A stretch of 64,000 bases of DNA from Eleftheria terrae. Its GTDB lineage: Bacteria; Pseudomonadota; Gammaproteobacteria; Burkholderiales; Burkholderiaceae_C. This document shows positions 8,797-18,100 of this stretch, piece by piece. The notes beneath the pieces are model-generated. The model was not told the origin of the DNA and made no database searches. It worked only from the letters and a program-made list of their open reading frames with translations. The position numbers were made by a program, and so were the translations under genes. How positions within the stretch are numbered: the first letter of the stretch is position 1; every line of letters begins with the position of its first letter. The DNA is taken from assembly GCF_030419005.1 (NCBI RefSeq), contig NZ_CP106951.1:3162001-3226000 (forward strand), in the 5' to 3' direction.

Positions 8797-10368
8797 CTAG
8801 GCCGCCGCGCGGCGCGGTTCCCGCAACGCTGCCGGCACCGGAGCGCCCACCGGGCGGCTGTCGTCTGCGGAGGTATCGATCTCGTCTTCCGGAACATTGC
8901 GCAGCGGCAGCTCCACCCGCAGCTCGGTACCGCCCTGCGGGCCCGGGCCGATGTGGAAGCGGCCGTGGAAAGCGTCGACCCGGTGCTTCATGCCGCGCAG
9001 CCCGTGACTCTTGAGCTTGCGCATGCCGGCCGGGCCGATGCCGACGCCGTCGTCGCACAGCCGCAGGTAGAGCAGGTCGCCGCGCTCCTCGATGTCCAGC
9101 TCGACCCGCTGCGCCCGCGCGTGCTTCTGCACGTTGGTGAACGCCTCCTGCACGATGCGGTAGACCGCGATGCTGCGGTCGGCATCACACTGCAGTTCCT
9201 CCGGCAGGTGGCGATCGATCTTCAGGCCGGACAGCGCCTCGACCTCCTCGGCCAGCACCTCGAGCGCCGCGGACAGCCCGAGATTGCGCAAGGTGGTCGG
9301 CACCAGGCCTTCGATCACACGGCGCTTGAGCTGGACGCCGCGCTCCAGCGTTTCCTGCAGGCGCCGCAAGGTGTCCAGCGCGGCCTGGCGCGGCTCCAGC
9401 TGGCGGCGCAGCAACATGCCGACGTCCATCTTGCTGGCCGTGAGGATGGCGCCCAGCTCGTCGTGCAGCTCGCGCGCCAGGTGTGCCTTCTCCTGCTCGG
9501 CCAGGTGCTGCAGGTGGGTGGCGAGCTCCGACAGTTCGCGTGTGCGCTCGCGCACCGCGCGTTCGAGCCGGTCGCGTTCCTGCTCCAGGCGATGCGCCAT
9601 GTGCTGCTCGTCGTCGAGCTGGGCACGGTAGGTCTGGAACAGCAGGATCAGCAGCAACACGCCGAAGGCAATCGACAGCAGCGACCACCAGCGCTGCCGC
9701 CTCACCTCGACCGCAGCCGCCAGTTCGGCCTTGTCGAGCCGCTCACGCTCATGCATCACCAGCTTGCTGAGCGCGTCTCGCAGCGTGCCGTCGGCCACCG
9801 GGTTGGGCTGCAGCTGGGAGTCCACCTGCGAGGGCGGTGCCTGTGGCGGCAGGGCTTCCAGCCGCTGCAACTCGGCCTGCTCGCCGTCGATGTAGCGCAG
9901 CACCGTGACCATGTCGGGCTCCGCCAGTCCGGCGGCCGCCCCCACCGCCAGTCGTTCGCGTGTCGCGGTGATGTCCTGCAGCGTCGCCCGGTGCCTTGCC
10001 AGGCTGTCGGGATGGCGTGCGAGCAGGTACTCGGCCTGGGTCGCGTCGACGCGAGCGGCCAGGAAGGACAAGTCGTTCAACTCGCGCGTGAAGTCGCGTG
10101 AAACCCTCAGGTCGGCGTACATGTGCTCGAGCCGCTGGTAGCCCTGCTCGGTGACCCACAGCATGGTGCCGCCCAACAGCAGGGTGATTGGCACCGCCAG
10201 CTTGAGCACCGCCAGCCGTCGCAGCAGCGTGGCCGGCACCTGGCCGGAACGCGCCGCGGCCGACTCCACTTCGTGGCGCGCTGCCTGCAGGCGAGCCACG
10301 ACGGCCTGCCAGCGAGAGGGCCGCGCAGGAGCGTCTGCAGGGGAGGTGTCCGGGGGAGTGGGTGGCAT
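8797..10368 (-). CDS. NarX/DegS-like sensor histidine kinase
   Basis: A 523-residue membrane kinase. A first membrane segment near residue 50 ([16 protein letters not shown]) is followed by a periplasmic helical domain of about 160 residues resembling CHASE3, then a second membrane segment ([18 protein letters not shown]) and a coiled-coil linker. The HisKA_3 phosphoacceptor lies in [14 protein letters not shown], and the ATPase domain has NVQKHARAQ (N box) and DDGVGIG (G1). Such kinases partner with NarL-type regulators; the one at 11189 lies about 0.8 kb away on the other strand and is the likely partner. A GTG just before the ATG at 10368 is an alternative start. Confidence 0.9.
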   Translation of the reverse strand: MPPTPPDTSPADAPARPSRWQAVVARLQAARHEVESAAARSGQVPATLLRRLAVLKLAVPITLLLGGTMLWVTEQGYQRLEHMYADLRVSRDFTRELNDLSFLAARVDATQAEYLLARHPDSLARHRATLQDITATRERLAVGAAAGLAEPDMVTVLRYIDGEQAELQRLEALPPQAPPSQVDSQLQPNPVADGTLRDALSKLVMHERERLDKAELAAAVEVRRQRWWSLLSIAFGVLLLILLFQTYRAQLDDEQHMAHRLEQERDRLERAVRERTRELSELATHLQHLAEQEKAHLARELHDELGAILTASKMDVGMLLRRQLEPRQAALDTLRRLQETLERGVQLKRRVIEGLVPTTLRNLGLSAALEVLAEEVEALSGLKIDRHLPEELQCDADRSIAVYRIVQEAFTNVQKHARAQRVELDIEERGDLLYLRLCDDGVGIGPAGMRKLKSHGLRGMKHRVDAFHGRFHIGPGPQGGTELRVELPLRNVPEDEIDTSADDSRPVGAPVPAALREPRRAAA

Positions 10369-10516
10369 CACGAGAAGCGTAAGACGGTTCCGACAGTTGG
10401 CCGATGAGCGAGCCTACAGAAGAGGACCGCCGCGATTTCTACCATCTGTCCATCGAATCAAGGCCCGCGGCCCAAGCGCAACGCCAGGCGCCCGCAGGCA
10501 CAACAGGAGGTGTTCC

Positions 10517-10684
10517 ATGCTTTATTACGCTGCCGTGTTTTTTGTCATCGCGCTGGTCGCTGCGCTGTTCGGCTTCGGCGGCATCGCCGCGGGGGCGGCC
10601 GGCATCGCCAAGATTCTGTTCTTCGTGTTCGTCGCGCTCACAGTCATTTCGTTCCTGGTGGGTCTCTTCAAGCGCAACAGGTAG
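10517..10684 (+). CDS. DUF1328 small membrane protein (YtjA/UPF0391 family)
   Basis: A 55-residue protein starting [20 protein letters not shown] and ending in a basic FKRNR tail. Two hydrophobic helices are separated by a Gly/Ala-rich turn. A perfect Shine-Dalgarno AGGAGGT at 10506-10512 fixes the start. Members are common in proteobacterial stress-response clusters, but the molecular role is unknown. It is followed 117 bases later by an entericidin-like lipoprotein gene. Confidence 0.88.
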   Translation: MLYYAAVFFVIALVAALFGFGGIAAGAAGIAKILFFVFVALTVISFLVGLFKRNR

Positions 10685-10801
10685 TCGAGCGCCGCTTCAC
10701 TGTTCGAGACCCTAGGAGGAGCAAGCGGCGCTCCCGTCTTCCGGCCGCAGGCTCCCGACCTCGGGCCCGCGTCACAACGATCCGCTTCCAAGGAGAAAAC
10801 C

Positions 10802-10954
10802 ATGAAAACCCGTTTCCTGACCCTTCTGTCCGCCCTGATGGCCGCCATGTTCACTCTCAGCGCCTGCAACACGATGCAAGGCGTGGGCAAGGACGTCGAG
10901 CGGGGAGGCGAGAAGCTGCAAGACAAGGCACAAGAAACTAAGAAAAAAATGTAA
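10802..10954 (+). CDS. Entericidin-like lipoprotein (EcnA/EcnB family)
   Basis: A 50-residue lipoprotein. The signal peptide MKTRFLTLLSALMAAMFTLS ends in a lipobox LSAC with the modified Cys at about residue 22. The mature part, NTMQGVGKDVERGGEKLQ, is the entericidin signature and ends in a lysine-rich tail. AAGGAG at about 10790 supports the start. Entericidins are cell-envelope stress lipoproteins, in E. coli an antidote/toxin pair; here only one is present. A strong terminator follows. Confidence 0.87.
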   Translation: MKTRFLTLLSALMAAMFTLSACNTMQGVGKDVERGGEKLQDKAQETKKKM

Positions 10955-11046
10955 CCAACCGAATCGCTGTTTCCCGGAAATTTTTACCGGTTCCGCCACG
11001 GAGTCTCCTACTCCTTTGACCCTCCCCGACCGCTCCGTGGTTCTTG

Positions 11047-11077
11047 AAGGGCTGTGCTCGCACAGCCCTTCTTTTTT
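11047..11077 (+). terminator. Intrinsic terminator after the entericidin gene
   Basis: A perfect 10-bp stem (AAGGGCTGTG / CACAGCCCTT) with loop CTCG, followed by C and six T. It ends the DUF1328-entericidin unit before the response regulator. Confidence 0.88.
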
Positions 11078-11188
11078 ACTGGGTGCGCCTGCAAACGCTC
11101 AAGGGCGGGCATGCACACGCTGGCGCGGGCTTTGACGCCCCGGCCTGCGCTGTGCCAGACTGCCTGACATCACTAATCGTCATGGGTC

Positions 11189-11827
11189 ATGGAGCGCAAA
11201 CGCATCCTGCTGGCGGACGATCACCAGATCGTGCGCGCCGGCCTGAAACAACTGATCGACGCGGAGCCCGACCTGCATGTCGCTGGCGAGGCGGCGACCA
11301 GTGCCGAAGCCCTTGCCCTGTTGCGTGAAGGCCATTGGGATCTCGTGCTGCTGGACATCTCGCTGCCGGACCGTACCGGCGTCGACACCCTCCGGCTCAT
11401 TCGCAACCATCTCGGCGAGATTCCGGTGCTGATCGTCAGCGCCTTTCCCGAAGAGCAATACGCCATCAACCTGCTGCGCGCCGGTGCGAACGGCTACCTC
11501 AAGAAAGACGCGGACGTCGACGAAATCCTGCGTGCCATCCGCGTCGTGCTGCAAGGCCGCCGCTACCTGAGCCCCACTGCGGCTGACCTGGTGGCCAGCC
11601 GGCTCGACCAGCCCGGCGCCGGTCCGGCGCACCAGGACCTGTCCGAGCGCGAATTCCAGGTGCTGTGCAAGCTGGCGAGCGGCATGTCGGTGACGCAGAT
11701 CGCCGACGAACTCTTCATCAGCGTGAAGACCGTCAGCACCTATCGCAGCCGCCTGCTCGAGAAGCTGCAGCTCGGCAGCAATGCAGAGCTGACCTACTAC
11801 GCCGTCAAGAACGGGCTCATCCAGTAG
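11189..11827 (+). CDS. NarL/FixJ-family response regulator with LuxR-type HTH
   Basis: A 212-residue regulator. The receiver domain (about residues 5-120) has acidic D10-D11, phosphoacceptor D56 in LVLLDISLPD and the conserved lysine in GYLKKDAD. A LuxR helix-turn-helix fills residues 147-205 (LSEREFQVLCKLASG, VKTVSTYRSRLLEKL). It is the probable partner of the HisKA_3 kinase encoded on the opposite strand nearby. The surrounding small envelope genes are plausible targets, which is inference from position. Confidence 0.9.
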   Translation: MERKRILLADDHQIVRAGLKQLIDAEPDLHVAGEAATSAEALALLREGHWDLVLLDISLPDRTGVDTLRLIRNHLGEIPVLIVSAFPEEQYAINLLRAGANGYLKKDADVDEILRAIRVVLQGRRYLSPTAADLVASRLDQPGAGPAHQDLSEREFQVLCKLASGMSVTQIADELFISVKTVSTYRSRLLEKLQLGSNAELTYYAVKNGLIQ

Positions 11828-11979
11828 CGGCCCACGCAAAGGCTGCTCTCGCGCCCCCGGGTGGCGCTCGCACAACGTCTGGCCGACCGTCGGGTAACGG
11901 CCTACAGACACCCTGCGGCGCAGCCACTAGGCTGGTTCCAAGCTAGGAACAGTACCCGCCGAGAGAGAGTCGTTGCGAG

Positions 11980-12420
11980 ATGAGTGCGTCAGTCTCACCC
12001 CTGAATGCTGCGTCGGCCCCCTTCACGCCAGACGCGGCCCGCCCCCTGCAAGTGATGGTCATCGAGGACTCGCGCCTGATCCGCGAGCGCCTGCTCGATC
12101 TCATCGGCAGTTGCGAAGGCTTCGAAGTCAGCGCCGAGGCCGAAACCGAGGCCGAAGCCCTGGCGGCGCTGGAGCGTAGCCGCTTCGACGCAGTGGTGGT
12201 CGACCTCCAGCTGCGCGAGGGCAATGGCTTTGGGGTGCTGGCCGCCCTGCGACGCAGCGAACCGCGGCCCCTCACCATGGTGTTGACCAACACGAGCACC
12301 CGTCCAATCCGCGAACGTTGCCTGGCGCTCGGCGCGCATCACTTCTTCGACAAGTCCAACGAGTTCGACCGGGTGGCCCAGGCGCTGGAAGCGCTGCGCG
12401 GCCCCGGAGCGGTGTTCTGA
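11980..12420 (+). CDS. Stand-alone receiver-domain response regulator
   Basis: A 146-residue protein consisting of a single receiver domain after a 23-residue leader. Acidic residues (IEDSRLI), phosphoacceptor D75 in AVVVDLQLREG, a switch threonine region (VLTNTSTR) and the conserved lysine in FFDKSNEF are all present. There is no output domain, as in CheY- or Spo0F-like proteins. It may accept phosphate from the nearby kinase or act through protein contacts; this is unresolved. Confidence 0.85.
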   Translation: MSASVSPLNAASAPFTPDAARPLQVMVIEDSRLIRERLLDLIGSCEGFEVSAEAETEAEALAALERSRFDAVVVDLQLREGNGFGVLAALRRSEPRPLTMVLTNTSTRPIRERCLALGAHHFFDKSNEFDRVAQALEALRGPGAVF

Positions 12421-12561
12421 GCCGACCGCGGCGCCTTGTCGGAGAGGACCGACAACGCTGGCGGCCGTCGTCCGACGCGCAATCCCCAGCCGCTTCCCTA
12501 GCATCAGGGCCAGGACTGCAGGCCAGCATGCGCCAGCAGCGAGACCCAGAGGAGCCCTTCC

Positions 12562-12954
12562 ATGCCTTCCTACACCTACGGTGACCCAGCTTCCGACTTC
12601 AGCAGCGAGCGCGCCATGCGCGGCTTCGACGAGCCCGTGCCCGCCCCGGTGAAGCATGGCGCCACGGCATTGCAGCGACAATGGGCCGGGCTGAAGGCGG
12701 ATGTGCAGGAGCTGGTGTCCAACCCGCAGTTGAAGGACACGCCCGAGATGAACGCGCTCAAGCAGCGCCTGCAGCGTTCGCTGCACCTGGCCAGCGAGGC
12801 CGTGGCCGATGCGAGCCATGGCCTCACCCAGCGAGTGCGGCATACCGCCAGCGCCACCAACGACTATGTGCATGACCAGCCGTGGAAGGTGGCGTCCATC
12901 GCCATGCTGGCCGGCGTCGTGATCGGCTTCCTCGCCGCGACCCGGCGGCGCTGA
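12562..12954 (+). CDS. DUF883 family protein (ElaB/YqjD-like)
   Basis: A 130-residue protein with a charged helical body (about residues 30-100) and one C-terminal membrane helix (WKVASIAMLAGVVIGFLAAT) ending RRR. This matches the ElaB/YqjD family of inner-membrane, C-tail-anchored proteins that bind ribosomes in stationary phase in E. coli. An AGAGGAG lies just before the ATG. Its position next to DUF1328, entericidin and two-component genes fits a stress cluster. Confidence 0.85.
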   Translation: MPSYTYGDPASDFSSERAMRGFDEPVPAPVKHGATALQRQWAGLKADVQELVSNPQLKDTPEMNALKQRLQRSLHLASEAVADASHGLTQRVRHTASATNDYVHDQPWKVASIAMLAGVVIGFLAATRRR

Positions 12955-12967
12955 AGCCCGTCAACGG

Positions 12968-13804
12968 TCAACCCAGCTGGCGGTGCGCCAGCGCCGGCAG
13001 CTGCGCCCTCACCTGCAGGAGCCGTTCGCGGCTGAGGGAGGCGGTGGCCAAGCCGGCGCCTTCGGCCTGCACCGCCACCACCTCGCCCCAGGGGTCGACG
13101 ATCAGGCTGTGTCCCCAGGTGCGGCGGCCGTTCTCGTGGATGCCGCCCTGCGCGGGCGCCATCACGTAGCACTGGTTCTCCACCGCCCGGGCACGCAACA
13201 GCAGCTCCCAATGCGCCCGGCCCGTCGTCCAGGTGAAGGCTGACGGCACCACCAGCAGGTCGCAGGCGGGCCGGGTGAGCTGCCGGTACAGCTCGGGAAA
13301 ACGCAGGTCGTAGCAAATGCTCAGGCCCACGCGCCAAGGTGAGCCGCCGTTGTCCGTCGCCTCGAATGCCACCGGGCGATCGCCGGCCTTCAAGACCACC
13401 GCTTCGTCATACAGGCGGCCACGGCCCTCGCCGCTCGCCGGCTCCTGGTAGCGGAACAGGTGGATCTTGTCGTAGCGCGCCACCCGCTCGCCGCGCGGGT
13501 CGTAGACCAGCGTGGTGTTGCCCACCCGCTGCGGGTCTTCGGTCGCGATGGCGATGGAGCCGCCGATCAGCCACACGCCGTGCTCCCGTGCCGCGGCGCT
13601 CAGCATGGCCTGCGCCGGGCCCTGCCCGAGCGGCTCGGCCAGCGGCAGCTTGTCGCGGTCATCGCGCCCCATGAAGGCGAAGTTCTCGGGCAGCGCGACC
13701 AGCTCCGCCCCTTCGGCCGCAGCCCGGGCGATGAGCTCGCGTGCGGTGGCCAGGTTGTCGGGCAGGGAGCAGGAGGTGACCATCTGCACGGCGGCGATCT
13801 TCAT
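12968..13804 (-). CDS. Carbon-nitrogen hydrolase of the Nit1/omega-amidase type
   Basis: A 278-residue nitrilase-superfamily amidase. The Glu-Lys-Cys triad is visible as E40 in ALPENFAFMG, Lys in YDKIHLFRY and Cys in SICYDLRFPE. Length and motifs fit the Nit1/YafV/deaminated-glutathione amidase branch. GAGGAG lies eight bases before the ATG at 13804; another ATG seven codons upstream (13825) overlaps the stop of the yhdP-like gene. Both genes run the same way and are probably co-transcribed. The exact substrate is not readable from sequence. Confidence 0.88.
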   Translation of the reverse strand: MKIAAVQMVTSCSLPDNLATARELIARAAAEGAELVALPENFAFMGRDDRDKLPLAEPLGQGPAQAMLSAAAREHGVWLIGGSIAIATEDPQRVGNTTLVYDPRGERVARYDKIHLFRYQEPASGEGRGRLYDEAVVLKAGDRPVAFEATDNGGSPWRVGLSICYDLRFPELYRQLTRPACDLLVVPSAFTWTTGRAHWELLLRARAVENQCYVMAPAQGGIHENGRRTWGHSLIVDPWGEVVAVQAEGAGLATASLSRERLLQVRAQLPALAHRQLG

Positions 13805-13824
13805 CAAGGAACTCCTCTGGGGCA

Positions 13825-16800
13825 TCAAGGGGCGGCCGGCTGCGGCAGGGCGGCCTCGTTCTGTGGCCGGGCCGGTGCAGCCGTTGTGGCCTGGCCCGGG
13901 GCAAGCCCGAACAGCGGCCCGGTGGCCGCACCTTCGGGCAGAGGCTGGCCCGGCTTGCGCTGCACCGGCTCGACCTTCGGATCGGCCCAGGCGCCGGTGA
14001 CATGGAACTCGCGCGTGCCGGCCTGCATCAGCGGCTTGCGAAGGAACATCTGTGCCAGGAAGGTGCCGAGGCCCACCGCGGGATTGATGGCGGCGTAGGC
14101 CAGCGAGGCGGTGCCGGCATTGATTTCGGGCACCACCACCACCCGCAGGTCCTGCGTCTCGCGTGCGACGTCGGCACGCCCTTCCATCAGCACCGCCGCC
14201 GTCACACCGCGCAGGCGGAGGTTGTTGGTCTGGGCCACGCCCTGCTCGATCCTGACGTCGCCAGTGAATGCATCGAAGGCAAAGCCCTCCTGGAACACAT
14301 CGCGGAAATCCAGCGTGAGCCGGCGCGGCAACGACTGCAGGCTGAGGATGCCGGCCAGCTTGGCAATGCCCGGCTCGACCTTCAGGAACTGGCCCTTGCT
14401 CACCTCCACGTTGAACTGCCCGTCCAGGCTCGGATAGTCGAGCGACAGCGGCGAGCCCAGCCAGCCCACCTGCCCCTGCAGCCGGCCCTTGCCGCCGCGC
14501 ACCACCTGCCCGAGGCCCAGGCGCGCCAGCAAGGCGCCGCTGTCGGTCAGATCGAGCCGGAAGTCCATGGCCGAGCGCCAGCGGGCGGCGCTGCCCGGCA
14601 CGCCCTGCCAGCTGCCGCTGGCGTCCAGCCGCGCGTCGGCATTGGCGATGCTGAACTTCTCGAGCCGCCATTCGCGAATCTCGCCGGTACGGCGGTTGAC
14701 GGCGTCGATCTCCAGCTTGCCGAGCTTCATGCCGCGCAGCTCGAATTCGTTGACCACCACGTCCAGGGCCGGCAATGCGGCCGGGGTCTCGTCGAGCAGG
14801 CTCTCGACATCCTGGGCCGCGCTCTCGGGCAGCGACAGCCGCGACAGCCGCGCCACCACCCGGCCGCCCGCCTCGGTGCGCGGCGAGCCGGGCAAGCGGT
14901 ATTCAAGGTAGCCATTGAGCTGGTCGGCATCGACATTCACGCGCCAGACGCCGTCGTCCTGCGACAGGCCGGCCACCACGTGGCTGAGGCGGCGCTGGTC
15001 GATATTCAGGACGTCGGCCTTCAGCATCACGCGGCTTGGCGCATAGCCGGGCAGGGCCATGCCGTCCGCATCGCCGGTACCCGGCTCGGCACCGGCAGCC
15101 GTCGCGCCGGCTGGCCCCTGGCCACCGGCCAGCGAACGGGCCGCGGCCTGCCAGGCGTCGAGGTCGATGCGGCCCTGCTGCACCTGGGCCGTCACCCCGG
15201 CCGCCGGCTCTGGCGCCGGCTGGTTGATGCCGATGCCGCCGGCCACCACCCGCGCACCCTCGTCCCGCAGCTCACGCTCGTAACGGGCGTGCAACACCTC
15301 GCCGAGGTCGATGGACAGGCGGTCGCGCGGCACGGCGGCTCCGTCCAGGCTGGTCGGGTCCAGCACGGTCCGCAGCCGCAGCGGCCAGCTGGCGGCGGCC
15401 GGCTTGTCGAACGGTGCCGGCAGCTCCAGCCCGAGGCCTGCCAGGTTGCTCTGGATGTCCAGTTCGGCATGGCCCTTCACCACCTTCAACTCCATGCCAT
15501 AGGCGGCCTGCCCGCTGGCATGCCGGCCGAACGCGGGCAGCATCGCCAGCTCGCCGGCCTGGCGCAGCCCCTCGGCACTGGCCACGCCGTGGCCGCTGAA
15601 ATGCAGCGAGCCATCCTGCTGCGTGCCCCCCTGGAAGCTGGCCTCCCCGCCAAGCACCCGCGCGGTGGCGGCGCGGATCGCAAAGCCCCGGTCCGAGAAC
15701 TCGACGTTGCCGCGCGCATGGCTCATCAACGGGGTGTCGGGCGTGATCTGCACGTCGTTGCCGGCCAGCGTGATGAGGCCGTTCACCCGTGCCCGCTCCA
15801 TGTCGTCCAGCGGCAGCCGGATGCCCAGCTTCAACTGCGCCTCGCCGGTGCCCCGGGCATGCTGCAGGGCATGCGAGGTCCAGGCCGCCACCGGCGTTTC
15901 GTTGACGAAGCGCAGCGCATCGGCAAGCGGCCCGCGGCCCTGGCCGTCGAGCACCAGCACCGAGCCTTGGTCGAGGTCGGCGATGCCACCTTGCACCTGG
16001 GCCAGCTGGAAGCCGAACAACCGGGCCCGGGCGTCGCGGATCTGCATGGACGTGCGGTCGAAGACCAGTTGCCCTCGCACCTCGGTGAAGGCTGGCCAGT
16101 CTGCCGGCGCGCCGCTGTCGGCGGGCGCATACGCGAAGGTGGCATTGTCGATCTGCGAGGCAATGCGGAATTCGCCGCGGCCCGGGTCCCGGAAGGGGAA
16201 GTGCTCGAGGTCGCCCTTGACGACGAAGTCGACCTGGCTGGAGCTGCCTGCCACCACCGCACGCCGCACATAGTCGCGCACCTGGGGCGGCAGGGCCGCC
16301 GGCAGGTAGCGCCAGGTCCGGGTGGCGTCGGCCCGCACCAGGTGGCCCTGCAGGTCGAGCACACCGGGCAGGCGGGCGGCCGGCGGCGAGTCGTCCGCCG
16401 GGCGGCCGGTGCGCCAGACCGCGCTGAGGGAGCCGGCCGCGTCGGCATTGGCGAACTCCGTGTCCTGCACTCGCAGCTCGACATGGGGCAGGCCACCGGG
16501 GGTGTCGCGCTCGAGCCGCCATTGCAGCCGAGCCGACAGCCGGTCGAGCGGCACCTCGGCCTGCTCGAACACACCGGGGAAGGCCAGCAGGCCCTGCTGC
16601 ATGCGCAGGTGGGCTTCGCCGCCGCGGTCGCTGGCCACCACATCCAGGTCGGCCCGGGCCAGGCCGGGCCGGCCGACATGGCCGGGCCGGGCCGGGTCCG
16701 GCCGCTCGGCCGCCAGACTCAGCCCCTGTACACGGCCCTGCACCCGGTAGCCGGTGGGCGCATCGGGCGGCCCATCCCAATGCAGCTGCAGTCCCTGCAC

Positions 16801-18015
16801 CCGGCCTTGCGGCTGCAGCGCGACCAGGTCGTTGCGCAGCCGCTGGCCCAGCGGCAGGCTGCCGGCCAGGCGCGCCAGGATGGCCAGGTCCAGCTGCGCG
16901 GCCTGCAGCTGCCCGCCGGCCGCCGGCTGGCCGACGGGCTGGCGCCAGCGCAGCGACCAGTCGGACGCCGGCCAGGCATCACCGTCGCCCGTGCGAAAGG
17001 CAAGCGCGCTGGCCGACAGGCTGTAGGCCTCGGCGTCACGCCGGCCGGCCAGCCGGCCGGTGAGCTGCTGCAGCACCAGCGGCTGGACCTCGCGCGCCAG
17101 CCGGACATGGACCGATTGCAGCGCCAGGTCGGCCGTCGCCGCCGCCAGCTGGCCCTCGGTGATGTCGGCCCAGACCCGCAATGCACCGGCGCCCTCCCGC
17201 AACTCGAAGGGCAGGTCCAGATACTGGCGCAGGCGCTGAACGTCGGCACGCGGCAGGTCGGCGTAAGCGGTGCCGCTCCAGCGTTCGATGTCCCCGGCCG
17301 GTGCCAGCAAGGGATGGGTGAAGCGGCCGCGCACGGTGAAGCGGGCCCCCCAGTCGGCCGGCGGTGTCGCATCGAGCCGCCAGTGGTGGCGGCGCGATCC
17401 CAGCTGCGAGCCGTTGTGGATGACGAGCTCGACATCGGCCAGCTGCAGCGGCGGTGCGCGACGCTGCTCGTCGATCCAGCGCAGCGTGCCGCCGCGGATG
17501 GCGAACTGGTGCTGGCTGAAGAACCAGTCGGCCCCCTGCGTGTCGCGCGGGCCACCCGGCTGCGAGCGCATCTGCAGGCCGGCCACGAACAGGCGGCCTT
17601 CGGCATCGCGGCGCACTTCCAGGGTCGGGCGGTCGATCACGAGCTGCTCGAAGCGCGGCCGCCAGTGCAGCAGCGAGCGCATCGACAGCGTGGCATTGAC
17701 CTTGGCCAGCCGCAGTGCATCGCGTCCCCCGGCGTCCCGCACCACCACGTCGGTCAGTTCGAGGGCCGGCACCCAGCCGTGAGATTCAACACGGATGTGG
17801 CCGATTCGCACCGGCACCCCCAGCGAACGGGTGGCCGCTCGCTCGATGTCCGGGCGCCATGATTCGATTCGCGGCAGAATCGCCCACTGCAAAACGAGCC
17901 ATGCCACCAAGAGCAGGCTCCATGCAAGCAACACGAAGATTCCGGCAACACGCACGGCCACGCGAAAACGGCGCCACGCAGGCGCCAGCAGGGCCGGGGA
18001 GGGGAGAAACGGCAT
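13825..18015 (-). CDS. yhdP: YhdP family AsmA-like envelope lipid-transport protein
   Basis: A 1396-residue protein with one N-terminal membrane helix (about residues 25-48, VAGIFVLLAWSLLLVAWLVL) and a very long periplasmic part rich in beta strands. The DUF3971 and AsmA-like C-terminal regions fit the TIGR02099/YhdP family, slightly longer than E. coli YhdP. Family knowledge: YhdP, with TamB and YdbH, bridges the two membranes and carries phospholipid to the outer membrane. The start at 18015 (MPFLPSPALL) puts the membrane helix at a normal distance; an upstream ATG would add 20 unconserved residues. It diverges from glnE. Confidence 0.9.
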   Translation of the reverse strand: MPFLPSPALLAPAWRRFRVAVRVAGIFVLLAWSLLLVAWLVLQWAILPRIESWRPDIERAATRSLGVPVRIGHIRVESHGWVPALELTDVVVRDAGGRDALRLAKVNATLSMRSLLHWRPRFEQLVIDRPTLEVRRDAEGRLFVAGLQMRSQPGGPRDTQGADWFFSQHQFAIRGGTLRWIDEQRRAPPLQLADVELVIHNGSQLGSRRHHWRLDATPPADWGARFTVRGRFTHPLLAPAGDIERWSGTAYADLPRADVQRLRQYLDLPFELREGAGALRVWADITEGQLAAATADLALQSVHVRLAREVQPLVLQQLTGRLAGRRDAEAYSLSASALAFRTGDGDAWPASDWSLRWRQPVGQPAAGGQLQAAQLDLAILARLAGSLPLGQRLRNDLVALQPQGRVQGLQLHWDGPPDAPTGYRVQGRVQGLSLAAERPDPARPGHVGRPGLARADLDVVASDRGGEAHLRMQQGLLAFPGVFEQAEVPLDRLSARLQWRLERDTPGGLPHVELRVQDTEFANADAAGSLSAVWRTGRPADDSPPAARLPGVLDLQGHLVRADATRTWRYLPAALPPQVRDYVRRAVVAGSSSQVDFVVKGDLEHFPFRDPGRGEFRIASQIDNATFAYAPADSGAPADWPAFTEVRGQLVFDRTSMQIRDARARLFGFQLAQVQGGIADLDQGSVLVLDGQGRGPLADALRFVNETPVAAWTSHALQHARGTGEAQLKLGIRLPLDDMERARVNGLITLAGNDVQITPDTPLMSHARGNVEFSDRGFAIRAATARVLGGEASFQGGTQQDGSLHFSGHGVASAEGLRQAGELAMLPAFGRHASGQAAYGMELKVVKGHAELDIQSNLAGLGLELPAPFDKPAAASWPLRLRTVLDPTSLDGAAVPRDRLSIDLGEVLHARYERELRDEGARVVAGGIGINQPAPEPAAGVTAQVQQGRIDLDAWQAAARSLAGGQGPAGATAAGAEPGTGDADGMALPGYAPSRVMLKADVLNIDQRRLSHVVAGLSQDDGVWRVNVDADQLNGYLEYRLPGSPRTEAGGRVVARLSRLSLPESAAQDVESLLDETPAALPALDVVVNEFELRGMKLGKLEIDAVNRRTGEIREWRLEKFSIANADARLDASGSWQGVPGSAARWRSAMDFRLDLTDSGALLARLGLGQVVRGGKGRLQGQVGWLGSPLSLDYPSLDGQFNVEVSKGQFLKVEPGIAKLAGILSLQSLPRRLTLDFRDVFQEGFAFDAFTGDVRIEQGVAQTNNLRLRGVTAAVLMEGRADVARETQDLRVVVVPEINAGTASLAYAAINPAVGLGTFLAQMFLRKPLMQAGTREFHVTGAWADPKVEPVQRKPGQPLPEGAATGPLFGLAPGQATTAAPARPQNEAALPQPAAP

Positions 18016-18100
18016 GAAGACTTTGCAGGGACAGGGGTTGTGCTTTGCGCACCCCCGACAAGAAGGCGCGGCCAATCTAGCATAGAGCCGGAACAGTTCG

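Noticed and set aside
11946..11972. ECF (EcfG-type) promoter before the stand-alone receiver: GGAAC and CGTT
   Set aside because: The spacer is 20 bases instead of 16-17.
13460..17862. Long open frames antisense to the amidase and the YhdP gene
   Set aside because: Shadow frames typical of GC-rich genes; composition rich in Arg, Gly, Pro and Gln with no domains.
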